A stretch of DNA of 64,000 nucleotides from positions 57,135-121,134 of the forward strand of contig JALEHN010000039.1 of assembly GCA_022770525.1 (NCBI GenBank), written 5' to 3'. A program made the translations under genes and the position numbers. The notes under the pieces were generated by a model that saw only the letters and a program-made list of their open reading frames with translations, did not search any database and was not told where the DNA came from. The DNA is from Clostridiales bacterium (GTDB taxonomy: Bacteria; Bacillota; Clostridia; Lachnospirales; Lachnospiraceae). Below, piece by piece: positions 1 to 8,513 of the stretch. Numbering within the stretch: position 1 is the stretch's first letter; every line of letters starts with the position of its first letter.

Positions 1-1177
1 GAGAAACCCGTTATCTAAAAAAATCGTTGAAATTAAGCCGTCGGGTATCCGCAAGTTTTTTGATATAGTGACTGAAATGAATGATCCTGAGGTGATTTCG
101 TTAGGTGTCGGTGAACCCGATTTTGATACACCGTGGCATATCCGCGAGGAAGGCATTTACTCTCTTGAAAAAGGGCGTACTTTTTATACGTCAAATGCAG
201 GTCTGATGGAATTAAGAAAGGAAATTAACAATTATCTGACAAGAAAGTGTCAGGTGTCCTATGACCCTGCCCATGAGATTATTCTGACTGTGGGCGGTTC
301 AGAAGCCATTGATATTGCACTGCGTGCAATGCTTGATCCGGGTGATGAAGTCCTGATCCCGCAGCCAAGCTATGTTTCCTATGAGCCATGTACAATTCTT
401 GCCGATGGTGTTCCTGTCATTATTAACCTTAAAGAGGAAAATGATTTCCGTCTGACAAAAGAAGAAGTTCTTGAAGCACTGACAGAAAAAACAAAAGTAT
501 TGATACTGCCGTTTCCGAACAATCCGACAGGTTCGGTGCTTAGAAAAAAGGATCTTGAGGAGATTGCACAGGTTTGTATTGAACATGATATTTTTGTCAT
601 CTCCGATGAGATATACAGTGAACTTACATATGGTGAGGCAAAGCATGTGACGATCGCTTCCATTCCGGGAATGCGTGAGCGTACCATACTGATCAACGGC
701 TTTTCAAAAGCCTTTGCGATGACAGGATGGCGTCTCGGTTATGCCTGCGGACCCGGAAATATTATTCAGCAGATGACAAAGATTCACCAGTTTGCCATTA
801 TGTGCGCACCGACATCAAGCCAGTATGCGGCTGTGGAGGCATTAAAGCACGGCGATCAGGATGTGGAAATGATGCGGCAGTCTTATGACCAGAGACGGCG
901 TTTTCTTATTAAAACTTTCCGTGATATGGGACTTCACTGTTTTGAACCCTTTGGCGCATTTTATATTTTCCCGAGTATTAAAAATCTCGGCATGACTTCT
1001 GATGAATTTGCGGCTGAGCTTTTAAAAGAAGAAAAAGTGGCTGTTGTTCCGGGTACGGCATTCGGTGACTGCGGTGAAGGATTCCTGCGTATTTCCTATG
1101 CTTACTCTCTGGAGGAATTAAAGGAAGCAACAGGCCGTATTGCAAGATTTGTAGAAAGAAGAAAGAAGCTATTGTAA
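1..1177 (+). CDS. PLP-dependent aminotransferase, class I/II (5' end outside the window)
   Basis: Transfers an amino group between an amino acid and a 2-oxo acid using pyridoxal phosphate, in the cytoplasm. The open frame runs in from the window edge: codons before the GTG at 68 read RNPLSKKIVEIKPSGIRKFF, a normal aminotransferase N-terminus, so the GTG is internal and the true start is upstream. Visible motifs are the substrate loop GVGEPDFDTP, the FPNNPTG segment, SDEIYSELTYG and the PLP-lysine motif SKAFAMTGWRLGY; the C-terminus is complete. It is one base from trmL and probably co-transcribed. Exact substrate (aromatic, alanine or aspartate) cannot be told from sequence alone. Confidence 0.93.
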   Translation, partial: RNPLSKKIVEIKPSGIRKFFDIVTEMNDPEVISLGVGEPDFDTPWHIREEGIYSLEKGRTFYTSNAGLMELRKEINNYLTRKCQVSYDPAHEIILTVGGSEAIDIALRAMLDPGDEVLIPQPSYVSYEPCTILADGVPVIINLKEENDFRLTKEEVLEALTEKTKVLILPFPNNPTGSVLRKKDLEEIAQVCIEHDIFVISDEIYSELTYGEAKHVTIASIPGMRERTILINGFSKAFAMTGWRLGYACGPGNIIQQMTKIHQFAIMCAPTSSQYAAVEALKHGDQDVEMMRQSYDQRRRFLIKTFRDMGLHCFEPFGAFYIFPSIKNLGMTSDEFAAELLKEEKVAVVPGTAFGDCGEGFLRISYAYSLEELKEATGRIARFVERRKKLL

Positions 1178-1178
1178 T

Positions 1179-1682
1179 ATGTTAAATATTGTACTTCATG
1201 AGCCGGAAATGCCGGCCAACACAGGGAATATCGGCAGAACCTGTGTGGCTACGGGAACACGGCTTCACTTGATAGAACCTCTCGGTTTTAAAATTAATGA
1301 AAAACAGTTAAAACGTGCGGGTCTTGATTACTGGGATAAGCTTGATGTGACTGTTTATGATAATTTTCAGGATTTTCTTGAGAAAAATCCCGATGCCAGG
1401 ACCAATATGTATATGGCAACGACAAAGGCACATCACGCTTATACGGAAGTGTCTTATGAAAAAGACTGTTATATCATGTTTGGCAAGGAAAGTGCGGGTA
1501 TTCCGGAAGAAATTCTTGTGGATTATGAGGATACGTGTGTGCGTATTCCAATGCTTGAAGATATACGTTCACTGAATCTGTCAAATTCCGTGGCAATTGT
1601 GCTTTACGAGGCATTAAGACAGCAGAACTTTGAACAGATGCAGCTTTACGGACAATTGCACAGGCTGCATTGGAAAGAATAA
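1179..1682 (+). CDS. trmL: tRNA (cytidine(34)-2'-O)-methyltransferase TrmL
   Basis: SPOUT-class methyltransferase that 2'-O-methylates the wobble nucleotide of tRNA-Leu isoacceptors using S-adenosylmethionine. At 167 residues it has the compact TrmL/YibK size. It opens with MLNIVLHEPEMPANTGNIGRT (family motif PEIPxNTGNIxR) and carries the C-terminal knot motifs MFGKESAGIPEEIL, RIPM and RSLNLSNSVAIVLYEALRQ, which form the SAM-binding trefoil knot. The ATG lies one base after the aminotransferase stop, indicating translational coupling. The assignment is firm. Confidence 0.93.
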   Translation: MLNIVLHEPEMPANTGNIGRTCVATGTRLHLIEPLGFKINEKQLKRAGLDYWDKLDVTVYDNFQDFLEKNPDARTNMYMATTKAHHAYTEVSYEKDCYIMFGKESAGIPEEILVDYEDTCVRIPMLEDIRSLNLSNSVAIVLYEALRQQNFEQMQLYGQLHRLHWKE

Positions 1683-1739
1683 GAAATCATGGGGGCAAAG
1701 GTTTAGACCCCGAAATTATAGTAAACAGGAGTTTGAGCG

Positions 1740-2666
1740 ATGATTTATAATAATATATTGGAAGCAATCGGACATACACCGGTGATTGAGCTGACAAAGA
1801 TGGCTGATCCCGAAGGAGCCCGTGTCCTTGTAAAGTTTGAAGGATTAAATGTGGGCGGATCCATTAAGACAAGAACCGCATATAATATGATTTGTACCGC
1901 TGAGCGGGAAGGTATTTTAAAGCCGGATTCTGTCATCGTTGAACCGACAAGCGGCAACCAGGGTATCGGCCTGGCGCTTGTGGGCGCTGTCAAAGGCTAT
2001 AAAACAGTAATCATTATGCCGGATTCTGTCAGCCATGAACGGAAAATGCTTGTGGAGCATTATGGCGCGGAAGTTATTTTGATCCACGATGCGGGCAATA
2101 TCGGTGACTGCATCGATGAATGTGTCAGGACTGCGGAGCGGATGGCAAAAGAAAATCCGAAAGTTTTTGTGCCTCAGCAGTTTGAGAATGCGGCAAATCC
2201 GATGGTACACCGCCATCATACCGGTCTGGAGATCCTTGAGCAGGTGGCAGGTCCGATCGACGGATTTTGTTCAGGCATCGGTACAGGCGGTACGATCACC
2301 GGCATCGGAGAAACTTTGAAGGCACTGAATCCGGATATTACAATCTGGGCGGTGGAACCTGAAAATGCGGCAATCCTTGCAGGCGGCACTGTGGGCAATC
2401 ATATCCAGATGGGTATCGGCGACGGCGTGATTCCGGGCGTATTAAACCAGAAGATTTATGATGATATTTTTGTGGTTTCCGATGAACTGGCACTTAAGAC
2501 AGCAAAGGATCTGGCAAGAATCGAAGGCCTGATGTGCGGTATTTCAAGCGGCACCAATGTGGCCGCTGCGCTGGCGCTGGCCAAAAAGCTCGGTAAAGGA
2601 AAGACGGTTGTCACAATATTGCCGGATACGGCAGAGCGGTATTTTTCAACACCGCTGTTTGAGTAA
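1740..2666 (+). CDS. cysK: cysteine synthase A (O-acetylserine sulfhydrylase family)
   Basis: PLP enzyme that makes L-cysteine from O-acetylserine and sulfide in the cytoplasm. The 308 residues match the family length. The PLP lysine is K43 in GGSIKTR; the glycine loop is GTGGTITGIG and the C-terminal ISSGTN motif is present. Two usually conserved positions differ: the typical SVKDR motif reads SIKTR and the substrate loop TSGNTG reads TSGNQG, so a related beta-replacement substrate is possible. The start has an upstream AACAGGAG. A strong terminator follows the gene. Confidence 0.88.
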   Translation: MIYNNILEAIGHTPVIELTKMADPEGARVLVKFEGLNVGGSIKTRTAYNMICTAEREGILKPDSVIVEPTSGNQGIGLALVGAVKGYKTVIIMPDSVSHERKMLVEHYGAEVILIHDAGNIGDCIDECVRTAERMAKENPKVFVPQQFENAANPMVHRHHTGLEILEQVAGPIDGFCSGIGTGGTITGIGETLKALNPDITIWAVEPENAAILAGGTVGNHIQMGIGDGVIPGVLNQKIYDDIFVVSDELALKTAKDLARIEGLMCGISSGTNVAAALALAKKLGKGKTVVTILPDTAERYFSTPLFE

Positions 2667-2701
2667 AACAAAGCAGAGAGATATCTTAAAAACAAACAAA
2701 T

Positions 2702-2739
2702 ACGGCGGCGGGAATCCATTGTTCCCGTCGCCGTTTTAA
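2702..2739 (+). terminator. intrinsic terminator after cysK
   Basis: ACGGCGGCGGGAA pairs with TTCCCGTCGCCGT (13 bp) around a 7-base loop and is followed by TTTTAAT. It closes the aminotransferase-trmL-cysK unit and separates it from the convergent thiamine operon. Confidence 0.85.
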
Positions 2740-2749
2740 TGCAATTCGG

Positions 2750-2859
2750 CATAAGCACCGGTGTTATTATAATATAAACTCCGGTATGATTCCAACATAA
2801 ACGCTGCTGTTATTCCGGCATAAACGCTGCTGTTATTCCGGCATAAGCTCTGTTGTCAT
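2750..2859 (+). repeat. 23-bp tandem repeats spanning the thiY stop codon
   Basis: Four full 23-bp units lie at 2750, 2773, 2796 and 2819, followed by a partial unit inside the gene. Units 3 and 4 are identical (CATAAACGCTGCTGTTATTC plus CGG); units 1 and 2 are diverged. Unit 4 contains the stop codon of the minus-strand binding-protein gene (2833-2835). The period is not a multiple of three, so this is not a coding repeat. Confidence 0.85.
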
Positions 2860-3936
2860 AAATTCGCTGACATCTTTCTTTTCATTGACCAGACCCTGAT
2901 CATAAAGCCAGTCGATGTTTTCCTGCCATATTTCGTCAGACTGAGAGAGGAAGGCAGAGTCATCCATTTCCATAATTGGCAGAAGGATTTCCATACTCTT
3001 TGTTTCTACCGTTTCAGAAAGCGGGAAGTTTTCAGCGTTCTGATTATCAAGCAAAATCTGAAGGACAGCGGCAGGGTCATTTTTCATATCTTCAAAGCCT
3101 TTTTTTGACGCACGCAGGAAAGATTTCAGTGTTTCGGGATCATTTTGAATCATCTCGTCATTGGCAAGGAAAACAAGTTCGTAATAAGTCGGAACACCGT
3201 AATCATCAAGGTTGAAGTAGTTGACTTCAAAGCCTTCTTCTTCCATCTGAGGCACTTCATGGTTCACAAGGCAGCCGATGGTGGCATCAACCTGTCCTGT
3301 CGTCATGGAAGCCATCAAATCGAAGCCGACATTGATCAGTTTGCTCTCATCGTATTCAATACCGGCATTTTCAAGAAGAAATTTCACAAGGGCCATACTT
3401 AAATCTGTGCCTGCATAACCAATCGTTTTGCCTTCGAGATCTTTCGGGGAAGTGATGTTTTTATCCTTCAAAGAAAGAATAATATTTAACGGTTTCTGAG
3501 CAATGGAGGCGATGGATTTCACCGGAACATTCTGATTTGTTCTTGTTGTGATGACATCCTGCATATAGTAGGTACCGATTTCAGCCTTGCCGGCTGCCAC
3601 AAGTGAGATGGCATCGTTTTCGTTGGAAGGAAACTGAATATTGACTTTTAAGCCTTCTTCTTCATAATAGCCTTTTTCAATCGCATCATAAATAAATGCA
3701 TGAATGGCATTGGGATACCAGTCAAGGACAACGTTGATTTCTTTGAATTCGGTATTTTCGTCAGTATTTTCTCCGGTATTTGCTTCCGAAACGGTATTTT
3801 GTGCCAAAGCGTTTGAAGTGTCTTTAGTGTCTGAAAGATTATTGCTGCCGGACTGGATCTGTCCGCAGGCAGCCATTGAAAGTAAAAGGGTGCCTGCACA
3901 AACAGCGGCTGTGATTTTCTTAAACAATTTGTTCAT
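2833..3936 (-). CDS. thiY: thiamine-precursor ABC transporter, substrate-binding lipoprotein (ThiY/NMT1 family)
   Basis: Extracellular lipoprotein that captures a pyrimidine precursor of thiamine for the ThiXZ permease. The start at 3936 is chosen because ACGGAGGAAT sits just upstream; a longer in-frame extension lacks a ribosome site. The signal peptide ends in the lipobox LLLSMAAC with Cys24 as the lipid anchor. The mature domain begins with VVLDWYPNAIHAFIYDAIEKGYY, the NMT1/THI5-like opening. It is the last gene of the riboswitch-controlled tenA operon. Its stop codon lies within a tandem repeat array. The ligand (formylaminopyrimidine or HMP) is inferred from family and neighbours. Confidence 0.87.
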   Translation of the reverse strand: MNKLFKKITAAVCAGTLLLSMAACGQIQSGSNNLSDTKDTSNALAQNTVSEANTGENTDENTEFKEINVVLDWYPNAIHAFIYDAIEKGYYEEEGLKVNIQFPSNENDAISLVAAGKAEIGTYYMQDVITTRTNQNVPVKSIASIAQKPLNIILSLKDKNITSPKDLEGKTIGYAGTDLSMALVKFLLENAGIEYDESKLINVGFDLMASMTTGQVDATIGCLVNHEVPQMEEEGFEVNYFNLDDYGVPTYYELVFLANDEMIQNDPETLKSFLRASKKGFEDMKNDPAAVLQILLDNQNAENFPLSETVETKSMEILLPIMEMDDSAFLSQSDEIWQENIDWLYDQGLVNEKKDVSEFMTTELMPE

Positions 3937-3968
3937 TTTAATTCCTCCGTTATCATTGTGTGATGAAT

Positions 3969-4712
3969 TTATAATTCCTGGCGCCATTTAATCATGATTT
4001 TTTCAAGAATACCCACAAGGGCAACAATCACCATGGCAGCCACAGAAAGCAGTACAATCGGCGCAAATACACCGGCGCCGTCAAGCTGTGTCATCATGCG
4101 GCGGCTGAAATAGCCGAGGCCTTTTTGGGCACCGAGCCATTCGCCGATGGCAGCGCCGATGATGCTTAAAGGAATGGCCATTTTAATCGCCGAAAAGAAA
4201 TAAGGCAGTGCAGTGGGCCATTTCAGTTTAATAAATATGTCTTTTTTAGAAGCACCGAAGCTGATTAGAAGTTCTTCCATTTCCCTTTTGGTCGATTTAA
4301 AACCGTCGTAAACGGTAATGGTTATCGGAAAGAAAGTAATCAGTATGGTCACAAGGATTTTACTCCATATGCCGTAGCCGAACCAGAGGACAAACAGCGG
4401 CGCGATGGCTGTGGTCGGAATGGTCTGTGAGGCGATAATGATCGGGTAAAGTGCTTTTTCAATAGTTTCATTTAAATCCATGATCACAGCCAGAAAAAGA
4501 CCGAGAACAATGGAAATCAAAAGACCGATCAGCGTGATCGTCATTGTAGCCGGAAGGTGGACGCTAAACAGCGGCACGCGAAGCTCCCACAGCTTTTTAA
4601 TAATCTGTATCGGTGACGGGAGAATGTAAGCGGCATTCATACCCATGGCACCGGCCTGCCATAAAATCAGCAGAATAAAAACAAATATCATTGCAGGAAG
4701 ATTTTTTTTCAT
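3969..4712 (-). CDS. thiX: thiamine-precursor ABC transporter, permease (ThiX-like)
   Basis: Inner-membrane permease of 247 residues with the binding-protein-dependent transport fold. A hydrophobic N-terminal segment is followed by about five more membrane spans, and an EAA-type loop (EELLISFGASKKDIFIKLKWP) would contact the ATPase. It overlaps the ATPase gene by four bases and is 32 bases from the binding-protein gene, so the three are one transcript. Membership of the nitrate/taurine/ThiX group is clear; substrate is inferred from the TPP riboswitch and tenA. Confidence 0.87.
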   Translation of the reverse strand: MKKNLPAMIFVFILLILWQAGAMGMNAAYILPSPIQIIKKLWELRVPLFSVHLPATMTITLIGLLISIVLGLFLAVIMDLNETIEKALYPIIIASQTIPTTAIAPLFVLWFGYGIWSKILVTILITFFPITITVYDGFKSTKREMEELLISFGASKKDIFIKLKWPTALPYFFSAIKMAIPLSIIGAAIGEWLGAQKGLGYFSRRMMTQLDGAGVFAPIVLLSVAAMVIVALVGILEKIMIKWRQEL

Positions 4713-5464
4713 TGCGGGCTCACCTGCTTTCTCAGCCGGCAGATCAGCTGTTCTTTTAAGTCAATGATATCCGGATTTTTAAGCTGGCTTCTTGTACGCG
4801 GATATTCGAGGGGAACATCGACGACGGTCAGTTTACGGATCGGTGTTTCAGTAATAAGGTAAATCCTTTTGGAAAGAAAAATCGCTTCTTCCACATCATG
4901 GGTGATGAACATAATCGTCTTATGGAAATGTTCCCATTGACTTAAAAGCCATTCCTGCATATCCATACGTGTCAGTGAATCCAGCGCCGAAAAAGGTTCG
5001 TCAAGAAGCAATAAATCGGAGGAAGTCAGCAGTGTGCGGGCAAATGAAATACGCTGGCGCATGCCGCCGGAGAGGTCTTTCGGGTATTTATCCCTGTAGT
5101 CGAGGAGTCCGACTTCCTTTAAAACTTCCTGTGCTTTTTCGGACATCAGATTTTTAGGCACTTTCTGAATTTCCATCGGAAGATATAAATTTTTTTCAAT
5201 CGTTCGCCACGGAAAAAGCAAATCTTTCTGAGGCATATAGCCGGCATAGTTTTTTTGTGCCCGGATATCCCGACCTGAAACGGTGATGCTTCCCGAAGAA
5301 GGATTTAAAAGTTTTGTGATCAGACGGAAAATGGTACTTTTACCGCATCCGGAAGCACCGATCAGGGAGATGAATTCACCGTCTCTGACCTGAAAGGACA
5401 AATCATGAAGCATCTCATAATCATCTTCATCATATTTAAAAGTTACATTTTTAAATTCCAGCAT
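4709..5464 (-). CDS. thiZ: thiamine-precursor ABC transporter, ATP-binding protein (ThiZ-like)
   Basis: Cytoplasmic ATPase that drives uptake through ThiX. The 251 residues contain Walker A GASGCGKST, a Q-loop (MPQKDLLFPWRT), the ABC signature LSGGMRQR, Walker B LLLLDEPFSALD and the switch His in FITHDVEEA. It starts two bases after the tenA stop. Similar ATPases serve taurine and nitrate transporters, but the operon position next to tenA and thiY supports a thiamine-pyrimidine role. Confidence 0.88.
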   Translation of the reverse strand: MLEFKNVTFKYDEDDYEMLHDLSFQVRDGEFISLIGASGCGKSTIFRLITKLLNPSSGSITVSGRDIRAQKNYAGYMPQKDLLFPWRTIEKNLYLPMEIQKVPKNLMSEKAQEVLKEVGLLDYRDKYPKDLSGGMRQRISFARTLLTSSDLLLLDEPFSALDSLTRMDMQEWLLSQWEHFHKTIMFITHDVEEAIFLSKRIYLITETPIRKLTVVDVPLEYPRTRSQLKNPDIIDLKEQLICRLRKQVSPQ

Positions 5465-5466
5465 GA

Positions 5467-6123
5467 TTAAGCCTCCATGTTGTATGCCATATCCCAGAAT
5501 TTAGCTTCGTAAATACTGCATGTCTTAAAAATTTCTATAAGCCGTTCTTCTTTTTCTTCAGAAATATTCTGACCTAAGCGGTTAATGTCCTCAATCAGTG
5601 CCTTGTTTCCCTGTGCATAAGCTTCGCCGGCATATCCCAAGATCCATTCACCGTAAAACGGATGGGCAGCGGCTCCCGGTATTTCATTAAGACGGCAGCC
5701 GATTTTTTCATAGCTTAATGCGCAGGATAAAATAGCGGTGAGAATATCAAGGACATCGCCTTCATAGGCGATTTTCAGCATATAAGTTGTATAGGAGATG
5801 TTTGTCAGAGCCATCGGCGTGCTTTCAATCATTTCATCGGTGATTGAAAGACGCTTCATGTAATTTTCGTGAATTTTCATTTCTCCGTTTAATGTGGCAT
5901 CAACGTAGGAGGCGAAAAAACGCATCATCCGGTGATCATTGCTTTTGGCGACGCCGATGGCAAATACTTTAGCGTATTCATAAAGGTAGAGATAATCCTG
6001 GATCATATAGTATTGAAAGCGTTCCATGGACAGCGTGCCGTCACCGATGCCTTTGACAAACGGATGCCTGTGATAGCCTTCCCAGATATCTCTTGTACTT
6101 TGTATAAATTTGTCTGTAAGCAT
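5467..6123 (-). CDS. tenA: thiaminase II / aminopyrimidine aminohydrolase TenA
   Basis: Cytoplasmic hydrolase that converts aminomethylpyrimidine breakdown products of thiamine into HMP for reuse. At 218 residues it has the normal TenA length and all-helical pattern; the conserved cysteine region reads ILSCALSYEKIG, where TenA enzymes place their catalytic Cys, and YAGEAYAQGNKALI resembles the family C-terminal signature. It is the first gene after the TPP riboswitch, with AGAAAGGAATC upstream of the ATG. With thiXYZ it forms a compact salvage operon of the type known from Bacillus halodurans. Confidence 0.9.
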   Translation of the reverse strand: MLTDKFIQSTRDIWEGYHRHPFVKGIGDGTLSMERFQYYMIQDYLYLYEYAKVFAIGVAKSNDHRMMRFFASYVDATLNGEMKIHENYMKRLSITDEMIESTPMALTNISYTTYMLKIAYEGDVLDILTAILSCALSYEKIGCRLNEIPGAAAHPFYGEWILGYAGEAYAQGNKALIEDINRLGQNISEEKEERLIEIFKTCSIYEAKFWDMAYNMEA

Positions 6124-6280
6124 AATGATTCCTTTCTATGCCGGGAAAAAAGAGATTCTTAGCGAAGGCGTTTTGATGGAGAAAGATTTATGTTAGAGAA
6201 TTTGACGAAATGGTTTCGAATCAATGATTATTACAATGCAATTCTTTGAAATGATATTTATTATCTTGTAATTTTGTAAT

Positions 6281-6304
6281 AAAAAAACTTTCCAAAAGGA
6301 AAGT
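6281..6304 (-). terminator. riboswitch-controlled intrinsic terminator
   Basis: Read on the minus strand, a CTTTCC-TTTT-GGAAAG hairpin is followed by seven T residues. It lies between the TPP aptamer and tenA, so it is the likely expression platform: ligand binding would favour this terminator and shut off tenA-thiZXY. Confidence 0.85.
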
Positions 6305-6325
6305 GCAGAAAAAAATTCGTATATC

Positions 6326-6402
6326 TGCTTCCCTACGATGGTACTAACCATGTCAAGTTCAAAGGGTCAAGTTCTACTTTCTCAGCCTGTGGCTCCCCCA
6401 GC
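6326..6402 (-). promoter_or_regulatory. TPP riboswitch (THI element) upstream of tenA
   Basis: On the minus strand the sequence contains the hallmark conserved blocks in order: GGGGGAGC, GGCTGAGAAAG, GACCCTTTGAAC, and the 3' block with GGTTAGTACC and CGTAGGGAAGC. These are the pyrimidine-sensing CUGAGA and the pyrophosphate-sensing loop of thiamine pyrophosphate riboswitches. It sits downstream of a good promoter and upstream of a terminator and tenA, so thiamine pyrophosphate should repress the salvage operon by premature termination. Confidence 0.95.
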
Positions 6403-6423
6403 AATTTTTATTCACATGAAAGT

Positions 6424-6452
6424 AGTATAGCTCAAACGGATAAAAATGTAAA
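6424..6452 (-). promoter_or_regulatory. sigma-A promoter of the tenA-thiZXY operon
   Basis: Minus strand: TTTACA at 6452-6447, a 17-base spacer and TATACT at 6429-6424. Transcription would start about 6417, just before the TPP aptamer. Confidence 0.75.
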
Positions 6453-6493
6453 TATTAAAAATCATTTAGTTATGAAAAATTTTTAATCAAAAA

Positions 6494-6526
6494 ATCTCCG
6501 TCATTTTCTATTGAAATGATGGAGAT
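6494..6526. terminator. 13-bp stem-loop between divergent operons
   Basis: ATCTCCGTCATTT pairs with AAATGATGGAGAT (one G-U pair) around a 7-base loop, with A/T runs on both sides. It lies upstream of both divergent promoters, so it could be a bidirectional terminator relic or an insulating structure. The rest of the 6124-6643 gap holds the riboswitch, its promoter and AT-rich sequence. Confidence 0.5.
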
Positions 6527-6643
6527 ATTTTTATAATGATGGAGATTATAGAAGCATAAAAAGTTTTTACCAAAATACTTGTAATATTTTTAGTTATGTG
6601 TAACAATAACAGTTACACGAATTGCAGTATCAGAGGTGAAAAC

Positions 6644-8476
6644 ATGGATTTTCTAAATGAAGTTAAAAATCATTATATATTGACCGACGGGGCTATGGGT
6701 ACATATTATGGACAGTTGTATCAGGTGCCGGGGCGTATGTCGGAACTGGCAAATACTTCAAAGCCGGATCAGATTGAAAAGATTCATGCGGCCTATATTG
6801 AAGCAGGCGCAGCACTGATTCGTACCAACAGCTTTGCAAGTCATGCCAATACCCTTGCAGGAATGCCGCTGCACCAATGTGAGCAAAGAGAAGAAGTCCT
6901 TCGGCAGATTTATGATAATGTTTACCGGTCATACATGATTGCAAAAAAGGCAGTTCTAAACTCAGGACGCAGGGTATTTATTGCGGGCGATATCGGACCG
7001 GTGCCGGAAAGCGGCGCCACGCAGGAAGAAGAAATTATGGCTCAGTATAAAGCGATGGCGGATGCTTTGACGGACAGCGGGGCAGAGATTATCTTATTTG
7101 AGACATTTGCTGATTTCAGGTATATTTTTCCGGTGATCAGTTATATCAGACCAAAGGCATCACCGGTCATTATGGCAAGCTTTTGCCTGAATAAATTCGG
7201 TTATACAAAATCAGGATTAAGCGCCGCAGAGATTATTAAAACCGCAAACGAAAGCGGGGTCATCGATGTGATCGGGTTTAACTGCGGTGTCGGTTCGGCA
7301 CATATGGCGGAAATTGTTAAGAATCTGGATTTGGGGACAATGCCTGTGTCAATCGTACCAAACTCCGGATATCCGGATCTGATCAGGGACAGAAATGTTT
7401 ATCAGGAGAATATCGGATATTTCTGTGATAATATGGCAGATATTGCGAAGATGGGTGTTAATATGCTCGGCGGATGCTGCGGTACTGCGCCGGAATATAT
7501 TCGTTCATTGTCAAAGGTTTTGGAAACATGTAAAGACAACGAAGATAAAATTTTTGATATGCGGCGGCATTTTGCCGGAACTAAGGAGCATGGTGAAGTT
7601 GATAAATCACGGAATCCTTTTTTGAATAAGCTTAACAAAGGGGAAAAAGTCATTGCCGTGGAACTGGATCCGCCTCATAACGGTCATGGCGACAAGCTGA
7701 TTCAGGCTGCGGCATTGCTTAAAAATGCCGGCGCGGATCTTGTGACATTGTCAGATTCACCGATGGGAAAGATGCGTGCGGATGCAATGATGACCGGTGC
7801 TAACCTTCAGTATCGCGCGGAGGTTGCGGTGATGCCCCATGTGTCCTGCCGCGATAAAAATGTGATTGCTATGGGCTCGGCTTTTCTCGGCGCCCACATG
7901 AATGGTATTAGAAATATGCTTGTTGTGACCGGGGATCCTGTACCGGCCGGCGACAGAAATATTGTTACCGGCGTTTATGATTTTAATTCCATACGTCTTA
8001 TGAATTACTTTAAGCAGCTCAATCGAGAACATTTTCCCGATGACCCGGTGATTTACGGCGGCGCACTGAATTATAACAGGACCAATATTGACAAAGAAAT
8101 CGAGCGGATGCAGAAAAAATGCGATGCAGGCGCGGATTATTTTCTGACTCAGCCCATTTATTCCGATGAGGATATTGAACGGATTCGATACATAAAAACA
8201 AAGATTCATACGAAAATTCTGTGCGGTATCATGCCCCTTGTCAGCTACCGCAATGCCATGTTTATGAAAAATGAAATTTATGGCATTCATGTACCGGACG
8301 AAATTGTGGCACGCTATCATAAAGATATGAGCCGGGAGGAAGGCGAAGAAACAGGCATTCAAATTGCATTGGAACTGGCGGAAAAATTAAAAGATGTCAC
8401 AGACGGGTATTATTTTATGGCGCCGTTTAACAGAGCTTCAATGATCTGCAAAATCATGGCGCAGCTGAATGTTTGA
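6644..8476 (+). CDS. bifunctional homocysteine S-methyltransferase / methylenetetrahydrofolate reductase
   Basis: Two-domain cytoplasmic enzyme of one-carbon metabolism (YitJ-like, 610 residues). Residues about 1-290 form a homocysteine-binding methyltransferase domain with the zinc ligands in FNCGVG and GGCCGTAPEYI. Residues about 320-610 form a MetF-like MTHFR TIM barrel (ELDPPHNGHGDKLIQAAALL, NMLVVTGDP, DYFLTQPIYSDEDI), which makes methyl-THF from methylene-THF. The start at 6644 has GAGGTG upstream; an earlier ATG at 6596 does not. It is followed closely by metH, which would use the methyl-THF. No SAM riboswitch or T-box was recognised upstream. Confidence 0.9.
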   Translation: MDFLNEVKNHYILTDGAMGTYYGQLYQVPGRMSELANTSKPDQIEKIHAAYIEAGAALIRTNSFASHANTLAGMPLHQCEQREEVLRQIYDNVYRSYMIAKKAVLNSGRRVFIAGDIGPVPESGATQEEEIMAQYKAMADALTDSGAEIILFETFADFRYIFPVISYIRPKASPVIMASFCLNKFGYTKSGLSAAEIIKTANESGVIDVIGFNCGVGSAHMAEIVKNLDLGTMPVSIVPNSGYPDLIRDRNVYQENIGYFCDNMADIAKMGVNMLGGCCGTAPEYIRSLSKVLETCKDNEDKIFDMRRHFAGTKEHGEVDKSRNPFLNKLNKGEKVIAVELDPPHNGHGDKLIQAAALLKNAGADLVTLSDSPMGKMRADAMMTGANLQYRAEVAVMPHVSCRDKNVIAMGSAFLGAHMNGIRNMLVVTGDPVPAGDRNIVTGVYDFNSIRLMNYFKQLNREHFPDDPVIYGGALNYNRTNIDKEIERMQKKCDAGADYFLTQPIYSDEDIERIRYIKTKIHTKILCGIMPLVSYRNAMFMKNEIYGIHVPDEIVARYHKDMSREEGEETGIQIALELAEKLKDVTDGYYFMAPFNRASMICKIMAQLNV

Positions 8477-8513
8477 CAGATGGGCAGCAGGTGAATGGGT
8501 GAAAGGAAGAAAA

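Noticed and set aside
6403..6643. SAM or cobalamin riboswitch before the methionine genes
   Set aside because: No SAM-I core or B12-box was found; the space holds the divergent thiamine promoter and one simple hairpin.
7757..8362. 201-residue minus-strand ORF
   Set aside because: Antisense shadow of the MTHFR domain, with no motif or ribosome site.
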